A stretch of DNA of 64,000 nucleotides from an uncultured Bacteroides sp. (lineage in GTDB: Bacteria; Bacteroidota; Bacteroidia; Bacteroidales; Bacteroidaceae). The DNA is taken from the NCBI RefSeq assembly GCF_905207245.1, contig NZ_CAJLKP010000013.1, positions 1-64,000 of the forward strand, given 5' to 3'. Positions 35,089 through 43,296 of this stretch are shown in pieces (position 1 is the stretch's first letter; each line of letters opens with the position of its first letter). Below the pieces are notes generated by a model, which saw nothing but the letters and a program-made list of their open reading frames with translations, did not search any database and was not told the origin of the DNA. The position numbers were made by a program, and so were the translations under genes.

Positions 35089-37848
35089 GTGCACAAATTC
35101 TGGACTCTATTACTGCTCTTACTGGTCCCGACTATTCTATTTGCCCAAAAAACAAGAACAGTCAAGGGACAGGTGTGCACTGTGGCAGAGAACAAAGACA
35201 GTAAAGAGCCTCTGCCTTATGCAAGTGTCGTCATCCTGACCGGAAAAGATTCTACTTTTGTAAAAGGAGTTGCAAGTGATGCAAATGGTCATTTCAATCT
35301 TCAATTCATTCCACAAAAAGGAACAGATTACTTATTAAAAGCTTCATATACGGGGATGGAATCCGTTTTCTACCAACTGGACGGCAAATCTTCCACCATC
35401 AATCTGGGCAGCATCCTGCTGGAAGAAGGTATTGAACTGGGCGAAGTTACGGTCAAAGGGCAAATTCGTGAGATGGACCAGGTAGGCGATACCACCGTTA
35501 TCAACGCCGCAGCCTACAAAACCCCGGAAGGTTCATACCTCGAAGCACTCGTGAAACGTATCCCCGGAATGGAATACGACAGTACAAACAAAACGCTGAA
35601 ATACAACGGACTGCCCATCAAGGAAATCAACGTGAACGGCGAAGCCTTTTTTGCCGGAGACAACCGCATGGCATTGGAAAACTTGCCTGTAAACATCATC
35701 AGCAAGATAAAAGTATATGATAAGAAGAGTAAGCTGGAAAAACTGACAGGAGTGAAAACCGGAGAGGAAAACTACGTGCTCGACCTGCAAACCAAAGAGG
35801 AGTTCAACGGCACCCTGCTGGCATCGGGAAAAGCCGGATACGGCAATCACAATAAGAAGAACTTCGACCTGCAGGGTAATTACTTCCAGAAGAACGGAAA
35901 CAACCTCTCTGTAATCGCCCATTCCGGCAACCTCGACATGAGAACCAGCTACAAGGATAACATACAGGAAAATGTCGCCATGAATTTTATGAAGAAGTTC
36001 AGTGAGAAGTTGAATATCAACGGAAACCTGATGTATTATCATAACAACCAAGGCAATGAATCGTCCGCCTACAACGAGCAGTACCTGACGAGCGGAAACA
36101 AATATCAATATTCTGCCGGAAACAACGCGAATCGTAACCGCAATATGAATGCAACAATGTCCCTAAGCTGGCAAATAGACACTATGACTTTTGTTCATGT
36201 CTTCGGTAATTTCAGCCTCATTCGCAATAATAGTGCTAATAACAACCGTCAGGCCACGTTCAATGAAAATCCTCATCTGGATATACTGAATCCTTTCAAT
36301 GACATCGACCGTGTGCCCGATGAGCAGAAGGTCAATGACATTGCCATGAATTCACTGATGAGAGGCGAACAGGAACGCTACTCATTTCATGCCAATATCA
36401 TGCGCCGGCTGAACAAGAAAGGCAGTTCCATCGGCCTGACAGCACAGTACAATGGCAATGAGGGCGAAAACGAAAACTTTTCCATCTCCTCAACCACCTA
36501 TTATCAACTGAAGAACAGTGCCGGAAGGGACTCCGTGCTTTATCGCAACCAATACGCATCTTCCCTTTCACCCAACCGGGAACAAGGTATCGGGCTGATG
36601 TTCACACATCCCTTCACAAAGCAACTGCGCTCACAGGTTTCTTATAACCTTAATTATAGTAAGCAACAAGATGATCGCAATACTTATGACCTGTCCGGCT
36701 TTATGGAAGATACAGAGGAGAAAGTGGGTTTCCTACCTCCGGGATATGAAGCGCACTACATTGACAGCCTAAGTAACCGAAGCCACAGCAGTACCCTGCA
36801 ACATGCGATAGATTTCTATCTCAACTATTCCGATACTATATGGAACGTAAACCTTGGGTTATCCGTACAACCCGAACGGCGCACTTTGGATCAGAAAACC
36901 GGTTTGCAAAGGGCAGACACTGCCATTCATTCTGTCGGCTTCCGCCCAACATTGAGAGTCTCCTGGCAGAAAAGGAAGAACAGGCTGACCTTCAGTTATT
37001 TCGGGAGTTCCCGGCAGCCTTCCTTGCAGGATTTGATTTCACCAACCAACAATAGTGATCCACTGAACATCACACGGAGTAATCCCAACCTGAAACCTAC
37101 CTACGACCAATATTTCCGACTGGAAGCGCAGAACACTGATAAAGGCATTTTCGCCTCACTGAACCTACAAAACAGAATCAACAGCCAAACTCGTGCGGTG
37201 ACCTATAACCAGCAGACAGGCGGACGCGAAACTTATCCGGTCAATATAAACGGAAACTGGAATGCAGGCAGTATGTTGCGCTATCAAAAGCGCATCAAGA
37301 GTTTTGGCATCAATGCCAATGCCGGAGGTAATCTGTCCCAAAACGTCGGACTCATCAACGAGAACCAGACCGAGCAACCTGAACGCAGCGCTACCCATAA
37401 CACGGGAATAAACAGTGAACTGCGTTTGTCCTACCAACCTAAATGGGGCAATCTTGAACTAAACGGAAGGTGGGATTTTCAGCATTCCTCCAACTCGCTG
37501 TTAGAAACAAATACGTACACCCGCAATTACAGCTTCGGGCTAAATACCTTTGCCGACCTCCCGGGAAGCATACAACTGAGAACGGATGCCAATTACTCTT
37601 TCCGAAACGGCACGAACATCGACAAGGGAGACGACGACCAACTCGTCTGGAATGCAAGCGTCACATGGCGTTTCCTGAAAAAGAAACAGGCCGAACTGTC
37701 TGCCAACTGGGTGGACATACTCAGCCAGCAGAAGAATTACTACCGTGGCGCTATGGCAGACGGATTGTATGAACGCCACACTCAGCAGATAGGCAGCTAT
37801 TTTGTCATTTCAATGAAGTATCGTTTTAATCAGCCTCTCCGCAAATAA
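35089..37848 (+). CDS. Outer-membrane beta-barrel protein with CarboxypepD-like domain (GTG start)
   Basis: TonB-receptor-like barrel of the family without a SusD partner. The GTG at 35089 gives MHKFWTLLLLLLVPTILFAQ, a clean signal peptide. An in-frame TTG at 35059 overlaps the promoter and is rejected. A carboxypeptidase-regulatory-like domain follows (YASVVILTGKDSTFVKGVASDANGHF in outline), then a plug-like region (EALVKRIPGMEYDS, YNGLPIKEINVNGEAFFAGD) and a long barrel. Divergent from the sensor kinase. Role unknown: an export barrel or receptor is possible. Confidence 0.8.
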   Translation: MHKFWTLLLLLLVPTILFAQKTRTVKGQVCTVAENKDSKEPLPYASVVILTGKDSTFVKGVASDANGHFNLQFIPQKGTDYLLKASYTGMESVFYQLDGKSSTINLGSILLEEGIELGEVTVKGQIREMDQVGDTTVINAAAYKTPEGSYLEALVKRIPGMEYDSTNKTLKYNGLPIKEINVNGEAFFAGDNRMALENLPVNIISKIKVYDKKSKLEKLTGVKTGEENYVLDLQTKEEFNGTLLASGKAGYGNHNKKNFDLQGNYFQKNGNNLSVIAHSGNLDMRTSYKDNIQENVAMNFMKKFSEKLNINGNLMYYHNNQGNESSAYNEQYLTSGNKYQYSAGNNANRNRNMNATMSLSWQIDTMTFVHVFGNFSLIRNNSANNNRQATFNENPHLDILNPFNDIDRVPDEQKVNDIAMNSLMRGEQERYSFHANIMRRLNKKGSSIGLTAQYNGNEGENENFSISSTTYYQLKNSAGRDSVLYRNQYASSLSPNREQGIGLMFTHPFTKQLRSQVSYNLNYSKQQDDRNTYDLSGFMEDTEEKVGFLPPGYEAHYIDSLSNRSHSSTLQHAIDFYLNYSDTIWNVNLGLSVQPERRTLDQKTGLQRADTAIHSVGFRPTLRVSWQKRKNRLTFSYFGSSRQPSLQDLISPTNNSDPLNITRSNPNLKPTYDQYFRLEAQNTDKGIFASLNLQNRINSQTRAVTYNQQTGGRETYPVNINGNWNAGSMLRYQKRIKSFGINANAGGNLSQNVGLINENQTEQPERSATHNTGINSELRLSYQPKWGNLELNGRWDFQHSSNSLLETNTYTRNYSFGLNTFADLPGSIQLRTDANYSFRNGTNIDKGDDDQLVWNASVTWRFLKKKQAELSANWVDILSQQKNYYRGAMADGLYERHTQQIGSYFVISMKYRFNQPLRK

Positions 37849-37870
37849 CGGATACTGTCTTACCGGAGTT

Positions 37871-38716
37871 TTATACTGATTGCTTTTGTCGCAGGGCACG
37901 GGGAGAAGAACCAAAGTTCTTCTTGCAGAAATTAGAAAAGTGGGGCAGAGACTCGAAACCATATTTATAGCAGATTTCGGAAATGGTGGCTTCTGAGTAA
38001 CGAAGGTCATAGGCGATGCTTTCTTTGCGTTTCTCCATCATCCACTCATAAACAGGTTTGTGGAAAACAGAGTTGAAGATGCGTCGGAAAGTAGTGGTGG
38101 TGTATCCGCCCAACTGGGCAAGTTCTTCCACGGTCTTCACTTTGGCATGGTTTTGCAGGACAAAATATTGGAAAGTGGAGGTGTACTTGGAAAGTGGATG
38201 CACCAGCATGGAGAGGTCGTAGTCCGAATAAAATTGTCCGAGGATGAAAGCAAGTTCTTTCCTTTTAAAGGAAAGAAGTTCGCGGCAAATTCTTTTTGTT
38301 GCAAGATAGGACTTCGAAGCTTCCAGAAAGAAATTCAGCTCAGGGATTATCTTTAAAGGGGAGAAGATGAGCGGAGGGGTTACCTCTGCCATAATATGCT
38401 TATAACGCTTTTCACAGAATTGTTCCGGCTGGTTGAAACTGTAACAAACACATTCTACATCTGTCAGGGCAAGGACTTCATACTTTGAACCAATGGCTTG
38501 AAGAATGAATTCTCCGGCATGCAACACGGTTCCGGCATACTCCTGACTGTTGATAAGTACTTCTCCTTTCAACAGGAAAATCATGATGTTTTCTTCGCAT
38601 TTTTGAGCTGGAAGGTGGAAGCCTCTGGAATGAGAAGCGTATATTATGGCGTTGTCCACAGCCCTCGGACATTCCTGACATAGTATGGTCGCCCCGCAGG
38701 AAGAGTAATCATGCAT
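37871..38716 (-). CDS. AraC-family transcriptional regulator (CxxC sensor type, copy 2)
   Basis: Paralogue of the regulator at 27815-28732 with the same architecture. The N-terminal Cys cluster ILCQECPR is near residue 12. The cupin-like core is MIFLLKGEVLINSQEYAGTVL and LQAIGSKYEVLALTDVECVCY. The C-terminal helix-turn-helix pair includes LGGYTTTTFRRIFNSVFHKPVYEW and YKYGFESLPHFSNFCKKNFGSSPRALRQK. Here the protein ends six residues after RALR, unlike copy 1. It lies downstream of, and on the same strand as, the fimbrillin cluster, but a terminator and its own promoter separate them. Confidence 0.9.
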   Translation of the reverse strand: MHDYSSCGATILCQECPRAVDNAIIYASHSRGFHLPAQKCEENIMIFLLKGEVLINSQEYAGTVLHAGEFILQAIGSKYEVLALTDVECVCYSFNQPEQFCEKRYKHIMAEVTPPLIFSPLKIIPELNFFLEASKSYLATKRICRELLSFKRKELAFILGQFYSDYDLSMLVHPLSKYTSTFQYFVLQNHAKVKTVEELAQLGGYTTTTFRRIFNSVFHKPVYEWMMEKRKESIAYDLRYSEATISEICYKYGFESLPHFSNFCKKNFGSSPRALRQKQSV

Positions 38717-38750
38717 TGTAGATTGAACGTTTTTGTTTGCTATTGTGCCA

Positions 38751-38781
38751 CAAAAATATGAATATTTTGCTGAGATACAAA
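38751..38781 (-). promoter_or_regulatory. Promoter for the second AraC gene
   Basis: On the minus strand TTTG (38778-38781) and TATTTTTG (38751-38758) are separated by 19 bases, a full Bacteroides promoter match. The start codon is 34 bases further on. Confidence 0.7.
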
Positions 38782-38786
38782 AAAAT

Positions 38787-38821
38787 CCCCTAAGACTTTT
38801 TAAAAGGGAAAGTCTTAGGGG
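38787..38821 (-). terminator. Intrinsic terminator of the fimbrillin cluster
   Basis: CCCCTAAGACTTT (38787-38799) pairs with AAAGTCTTAGGGG (38809-38821). On the minus strand the stem is followed by a run of seven T, so it ends transcription from 39819. Confidence 0.88.
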
Positions 38822-38847
38822 AGGGGAATTATGGGGATTATAAAAGA

Positions 38848-39819
38848 TTATTCAGCGGGAGGAGTAATAGTACCCGGTTCTTCAGTACCCCATTCATTAA
38901 CTGTCGGTTTAAAGGTTACCGCTGTGGCATCAGAAGATAATTCCAAAGTATACCGTAAATTCTTTCCTATTTCCCATTTTTGGCCAGACAAAGAAACGTC
39001 TTTAGTTCCATTGAAAGTAGTAGTACCACCTTTTACAACAGAATAAGTAATAGAGATTTTTGCATCAGCAGATAAAGTCTGTGGCAATAACATCAGTGCA
39101 TTAGCACCCGTTGAAAAACTGACAACATTCTCTGCTGCAACAGCATCATACTTTCCATCATATACATAAGAAGCAACTCCGGAAGTAGCAGTCCATACTC
39201 CTGTCAGGGCAGCAGCTCCATAAGTAAATGTACCTGTTTCATTTGCACCTGAAATTTCGATCTTCGTTACTGTATAAGTAGCATCAGCCTCCAACTTAGC
39301 TGAAAAATTTATCTGAGTCAAAATATGTGCAAAAGCTAAGCTTACTCCATTAGTTCCATTTTTTTCTTTAGTAGTATTCTCAGCCTTGGCAACTAATAAG
39401 TCTTCTTGCGTAGCAACAGGTTGGACAGTGTAAGAGAATGTAGGATAACCTTTAACTGCCGTATAACTTTTGACATTTGTTGCCGGAGAATATGCAAAGA
39501 ACTGAATATTACCAGTCATAGGCCAATAATATTCTTCATTACTCGTAACTCCCCAAGTTCCATTTTTTTTCTCTATAGTTTCATCCATGAAGCTAGTTGT
39601 AAAAGAAACTTCAGTACCCATTTCTGTAGTCTCTGTATTATAGGCATTTACTTTAAATGTAGTAAAATTGTCAGTATCCATTGGAGTTACCCTCGTTGTC
39701 TTACTTACAATTGTTTTAAAGTTAATCTCCGCCTTTTCACCAGCCTTCTCAATCTCTTCATTCTGTGTGCAACCTACGATTGCCAAAGCAGCAACGGCTG
39801 CCAATAAAATTTTCTTCAT
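38848..39819 (-). CDS. Fimbrillin-family (Mfa/FimA-like) lipoprotein
   Basis: Pilin or tip-subunit candidate of the Bacteroidales type V pilus. Lipoprotein signal ending AIVGC (Cys17). Fimbrillin-like features are INFKTIVSKTTRVTPMDTDNF with an Arg suitable for proteolytic maturation, YYWPMTGNIQFFAYSP, and VSLAFAHILTQINF. Beta-rich to the end (EWGTEEPGTITPPAE). Last gene of the minus-strand cluster with the DUF5119 and DUF3575 proteins, a combination known from fimbrial loci. Confidence 0.85.
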   Translation of the reverse strand: MKKILLAAVAALAIVGCTQNEEIEKAGEKAEINFKTIVSKTTRVTPMDTDNFTTFKVNAYNTETTEMGTEVSFTTSFMDETIEKKNGTWGVTSNEEYYWPMTGNIQFFAYSPATNVKSYTAVKGYPTFSYTVQPVATQEDLLVAKAENTTKEKNGTNGVSLAFAHILTQINFSAKLEADATYTVTKIEISGANETGTFTYGAAALTGVWTATSGVASYVYDGKYDAVAAENVVSFSTGANALMLLPQTLSADAKISITYSVVKGGTTTFNGTKDVSLSGQKWEIGKNLRYTLELSSDATAVTFKPTVNEWGTEEPGTITPPAE

Positions 39820-39859
39820 AACCGTTTGTTTTATAAGTTAATATATTATTTCTTTATTT

Positions 39860-40822
39860 TCATTCTACGGGCAACTCCACATTCGTCTCATCATCCCAGT
39901 CTCCCACATCACCTCCGATGCCTCCGCCACCTCCTGGAGGCACCTCCACATCGTCCACCTCAATCTCTTCATCAATCGGTATCTCTATATCTGTCTCCGG
40001 TTCCGGTTCTTCTTCCCCACCCGAAGGAGGTGGTGGTGGAGCTACAGCTTTTGTAATATCTACTTTAACCTCCTGAACCGTATTATCTACCTTTATCAGC
40101 AACAGCTTCATCGTCACCTCTCCGCCTGCGCGGGTACTTGTGAATGTCGGTGCAGAGAAAGCCGAGAAACTGCCACGTAACACATCATCCCCTCTATTGG
40201 CCTCTACATAAATCGGTGCAATGCTGGACGTACAAGTACCATCACTCATACAATAAGAACCATTCATCCCATCCACATTACAGACAATGCTCGCTACATT
40301 CTTCAATCCCTTCACCTTTATTTCAAAAGAATAGTGCCTGACCACCAGCCGTGGTTGGAATTCCATCAACAACACATCCTCACTCTTTTCTATTCTCATA
40401 TCATTCATACTTACTACATACAAAGGGTCGGGTGCCCACACCATTTTCTCGCTTGTGTCAAGACCCGAACAATATCCCGTATAAGCTTCAATCGTTTCAT
40501 ACGCTCCATCGCCGCGAATCTGCACACACTCCGTATTATAATTGTAAATCACCACGTCATAATATCCCGGAGGCACTTTCACTTCGCCTCCTTCCACCGA
40601 CAGGTAACTCTCCACCTTTCTCCCTTCTTCGCTCTTTGGATAGAAGATGACCCGCATACCTTCGGGCAGTTCGTCCGTCACTCCTTCCCAGTTGAACTTT
40701 ATCTGTACCCCACTGACGGGATAATCATCCAGCATGTCTCTGAAGCTACATCCCGTCAAGAGCACCGATAGTCCGGATAGAAGCAAAAGAAACATATACA
40801 TCCTATTCCTCATAGCCTTCAC
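39860..40822 (-). CDS. DUF5119-like fimbrial-locus lipoprotein with acidic tail
   Basis: Lipoprotein (VLLTGC). The body resembles the DUF5119 proteins of Bacteroides fimbrial clusters (VQIKFNWEGVTDELPEGMRVIFYP, PPGYYDVVIYNYNTE). Probably an anchor or accessory subunit. The last about 60 residues are unusual low complexity: a run of five Pro, long Glu/Asp-rich stretches, then a Gly run (PPGGGGGIGG) and more acidic residues. The start overlaps the stop of the DUF3575 gene (ATGA type), so the two are coupled. Confidence 0.75.
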   Translation of the reverse strand: MKAMRNRMYMFLLLLSGLSVLLTGCSFRDMLDDYPVSGVQIKFNWEGVTDELPEGMRVIFYPKSEEGRKVESYLSVEGGEVKVPPGYYDVVIYNYNTECVQIRGDGAYETIEAYTGYCSGLDTSEKMVWAPDPLYVVSMNDMRIEKSEDVLLMEFQPRLVVRHYSFEIKVKGLKNVASIVCNVDGMNGSYCMSDGTCTSSIAPIYVEANRGDDVLRGSFSAFSAPTFTSTRAGGEVTMKLLLIKVDNTVQEVKVDITKAVAPPPPPSGGEEEPEPETDIEIPIDEEIEVDDVEVPPGGGGGIGGDVGDWDDETNVELPVE

Positions 40823-41784
40823 CTCCTACGCTTAATGAGCCATACCAAAGAGATTTTGGCTTTCGTAGGCCCAATGAAATGATAGCGCCCGCTACTTGTC
40901 CAAATCAAATCTTCTTCGTAAGTGGTGTACTTGCGGTATTCCGTCTCCAGATAGCCTATGCCCACGCTGAACTCAAGAGCCAGATAACGGGCCAGTTGGC
41001 AACTATATCCATAAGTCAGACCGGAAGCTGCATAATGATTGCCCCGATACCCTTTATCTTTATCCAATTGGAAATCGTACACTCCCCCTTCGGCATATAC
41101 CCCCACGAAATGTCCCGTCAATTGGTCGCGCTTCCTGCGGTTTCCCAGCCAAACACGTGCCTCGACGCCTCCCGAAAGAAGCTGATAACAGAAGCCACGC
41201 GCATTGTCCGACCACCAGGGACATTTATATTCAACATTCAAAGACCACCGTCGTCCTACGGGCAATTCTACTTCCAAATTTGGAGCCAGTGCCAAATCAT
41301 ACAGCAAATTGTTTTTTATAGCTAATACCGTCCTATTTTTAAATTCTCTCTTTTTCTTATTCTCTATTGCAGCGGAAACAGGCACTGGCTCCATTTTCAG
41401 TATCGGCAGACTATCTGCAGGCAACGACAATTTTATTATGAACAAATCATTTTCTATCTCTCTCGCCTTCTCTATCCTCGGAAATATATATTCCGATAAA
41501 TAGCTCCAGGCTTTACCTTCATTCAACCGGCGCAACAACTTCATCAGTTTCCCGAAGTCTCCGTAGTGATACTTTATCAACGTCAGGACTTCTTCCCGGT
41601 CCGGAACTTGCGGGTCGTTCGTTATCCATTGATAAACTCTCCCCCACGTTTCGGGTTGCACCATCCGGTCTTCTACTTTGCAAGTATCAGCATTCGCCGC
41701 GTATCTTTCAGCGCGCGCCTCTTCTTTTCCTAATATCAAAAAAAAGAGTATTAAGAGTATATATGAACCGACGCGAACCCTCAT
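40819..41784 (-). CDS. DUF3575 outer-membrane protein of the fimbrial cluster
   Basis: Signal peptide (LILGKEEARA). The first half is helical (VYQWITNDPQVPDREEVL, FGKLMKLLRRLNEGKAWSYL). The second half is a beta-barrel-like DUF3575 domain (LAIKNNLLYDLALAPNLEVELPVG, WSLNVEYKCPWWSDNARGF, and aromatic-terminated strands). First gene of the fimbrillin cluster; a likely -7 element is at 41805-41812. Confidence 0.82.
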   Translation of the reverse strand: MRVRVGSYILLILFFLILGKEEARAERYAANADTCKVEDRMVQPETWGRVYQWITNDPQVPDREEVLTLIKYHYGDFGKLMKLLRRLNEGKAWSYLSEYIFPRIEKAREIENDLFIIKLSLPADSLPILKMEPVPVSAAIENKKKREFKNRTVLAIKNNLLYDLALAPNLEVELPVGRRWSLNVEYKCPWWSDNARGFCYQLLSGGVEARVWLGNRRKRDQLTGHFVGVYAEGGVYDFQLDKDKGYRGNHYAASGLTYGYSCQLARYLALEFSVGIGYLETEYRKYTTYEEDLIWTSSGRYHFIGPTKAKISLVWLIKRRR

Positions 41785-41804
41785 AACTTTGCTTTGTATA
41801 GAGG

Positions 41805-41812
41805 CAAAAGTA
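41805..41812 (-). promoter_or_regulatory. -7 promoter element for the fimbrillin cluster
   Basis: Reads TACTTTTG on the minus strand, 20 bases before the ATG at 41784. No good -33 is seen. Confidence 0.45.
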
Positions 41813-41881
41813 TATCATATAATTTTAAATAAATACAGATTCTATAACTCTTTTCAGGGGGTGAAAGGTTCTGTGAAACGA

Positions 41882-41989
41882 ATGAAACATATTTGCAACT
41901 TTGCGACAAACATTCTCGTGATTGTAGTTACATATACCTCCCTGAATGCAGGATTTACAGATAATCATGAAGCCCTTGCAACTGAATAA
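41882..41989 (+). CDS. Possible 35-aa exported peptide or gene remnant
   Basis: ATG at 41882 encodes a basic N-terminus (MKHICNFA), a hydrophobic core (NILVIVVTYTSLNAG) and a short polar tail (FTDNHEALATE) before a stop. This is the shape of a signal peptide with about ten mature residues. It may be the decayed 5' end of a small secreted-protein gene. Near-consensus promoter words are weak here. The array starts 46 bases after its stop, matching the habit of the other arrays of following a + strand stop codon. Confidence 0.3.
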   Translation: MKHICNFATNILVIVVTYTSLNAGFTDNHEALATE

Positions 41990-42035
41990 TTATACTATTT
42001 ATTTACTCCATTGAAGTATCAGGTACATACCCGAA

Positions 42036-42164
42036 CCGTATCAGGCCCGTACCAAGACCGTACCAAGTCCGTAAAAAGGGGACCCTATACGGAGCAGATA
42101 CGGAGATAACACGGAGCAGATACGGAGCAAGTACAGAGAAGGCACGGACCTCGCACGGAGTTGA
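42036..42164. repeat. 11-bp-period array in two orientations, word CCGTA/TACGG
   Basis: CCGTA starts at 42036, 42047, 42058 and 42069, exactly 11 apart. After a short centre the inverted word TACGG (or CACGG, once TACAG) starts at 42088, 42099, 42110, 42121, 42132, 42143 and 42154, again exactly 11 apart. Left unit consensus is CCGTACCAAGN; right unit consensus is TACGGAGCAGA. The arms can pair word by word. About one DNA turn separates successive words, so all lie on one face of the helix. Confidence 0.9.
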
Positions 42165-42336
42165 GCACATCAGCATACTATCAAAAAGACAACTCGTGTG
42201 CGAAAACAGTGAATATCCGTGAAAGAAATCTAAAAGAAACAGTAAACAGAAGCTATGATTTGGAAGGAATATAGTAAACTGTTACATTTGTCATGTGATT
42301 TTTTTCATAGTATTAGATTTAAGGTTAACAAAGGTT

Positions 42337-42361
42337 GGAGTACAGCGGTACTCCTTTTTTT
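42337..42361 (+). terminator. Intrinsic terminator without an obvious upstream gene
   Basis: GGAGTAC (42337-42343), 4-base loop, GTACTCC (42348-42354), then seven T. Clear orientation on +. The only + strand frame before it in this gap is the 35-codon peptide, with the 11-bp array between. Confidence 0.8.
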
Positions 42362-42576
42362 ATGCCTTATCGCCAGATATACTCCCCCTACTCGCCAAGC
42401 CAGACATTCATTTTGTCTCATATCATCTCTTTTCCTTATGATATTCATAGTGCTACATATTATTTATTTCATTTCTGCATCGCTGCAAATCAGACTATAG
42501 GAACCAGTTGGCAAAATGTGCTGTAGTTAAAAAGCACTACTACTATTCGGATATTCCGGAAATTATTAATAATATT

Positions 42577-42611
42577 GTAACCCGTTACCGTAAGTACAAG
42601 GCATACCTTTG
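42577..42611 (+). promoter_or_regulatory. Sigma-factor gene promoter with upstream dyad
   Basis: -7 TACCTTTG at 42604-42611, 20 bases before the ATG at 42632. GTAACCCGTTAC at 42577-42588 is a dyad (GTAAC, CC, GTTAC) where a -33 or operator would lie. It may be an autoregulatory site; that is inference. Confidence 0.45.
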
Positions 42612-42631
42612 AAGCCTAAATCAATAATCAC

Positions 42632-43231
42632 ATGATTGCAAACGATAAAATAAGTGAGTTGTTACAATCACTGACCGAAGGCTCTTTCCCAGCATTCGAG
42701 AAGTTATATAACCTGTATAGCGGCAAACTGTACAACTTCATGATGCGCATCTCCTCCGGCAATCAGTATATGGCAGAAGAGGTGGTGCAGCAAACATTTA
42801 TCCGCGTATGGGAGGTGCGGGAGAAGATAGACCCGGCTGAAAACTTCATCTCCTACCTCTGCACCATAGCCCGCAATATGTCGATGAATATGTATCAGCA
42901 TCAGACGGTGGAATACATCTATACCGAATACCTGTTGAAAAGCAGTTCCGAACGCGATTGCCAAACGGAAGAGAACACCGACCTGCGCTTTCTGAACGAC
43001 TACATCGACTCATTGGCCGAAGAACTCCCCCCTTCGCGCAAGAGGATTTTCCTGCTCAGCAAACGTCAGGGCTACACCAACAAGGAGATAGCCGCGATGC
43101 TGGACATCTCGGAAAGTACCGTTGCCACCCAACTATCACTTGCCGTGAAGTTCATGCGCGAACAATTCATTAAGCATTACGATAAGCTGATTCTCATCCT
43201 ATGGGCCTTTTTTGTTAACGAAATGCAATAA
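42632..43231 (+). CDS. ECF-type RNA polymerase sigma factor
   Basis: Directs transcription of the downstream SusCD locus when released by its anti-sigma factor. Region 2 (FEKLYNLYSGKLYNFMMRI, MAEEVVQQTFIRVWEVREKI, with FISYLCTIARNMSMNMYQ) and region 4 (LPPSRKRIFLLSKRQGYTNKEIAAMLDISESTVATQLSLAVKFMRE in outline) are complete. 199 aa, normal for the Bacteroidetes ECF-sigma/FecR group. The next gene is its anti-sigma factor, 65 bases on. Confidence 0.93.
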   Translation: MIANDKISELLQSLTEGSFPAFEKLYNLYSGKLYNFMMRISSGNQYMAEEVVQQTFIRVWEVREKIDPAENFISYLCTIARNMSMNMYQHQTVEYIYTEYLLKSSSERDCQTEENTDLRFLNDYIDSLAEELPPSRKRIFLLSKRQGYTNKEIAAMLDISESTVATQLSLAVKFMREQFIKHYDKLILILWAFFVNEMQ

Positions 43232-43296
43232 TAACGGTACAGTTGGACAAGAGAATGAAAGTAACTGTATACACATATAGAAATAAGTAAGAGAAG

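Larger units (their letters stand above)
41785..42631. other. 847-base intergenic region with peptide ORF, 11-bp array and terminator
   Basis: From left to right it holds the fimbrillin-cluster promoter (minus), a 35-codon signal-peptide-like frame (41882-41989), the 11-bp-period array (42036-42164), an intrinsic terminator on + (42337-42361) with no ordinary gene before it, and the ECF sigma-factor promoter (42577-42611). An 81-codon frame at 42255-42500 spans the terminator and is not credible. Confidence 0.6.

Noticed and set aside
42036..42164. CRISPR array
   Set aside because: Units are only 11 bases, include both orientations, and lack 23-50 base repeats with unique spacers; no cas genes are present. 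The same applies to the other arrays.
42255..42500. 81-codon open frame before the sigma factor
   Set aside because: It runs through a strong intrinsic terminator at 42337-42361 and shows no convincing start region.
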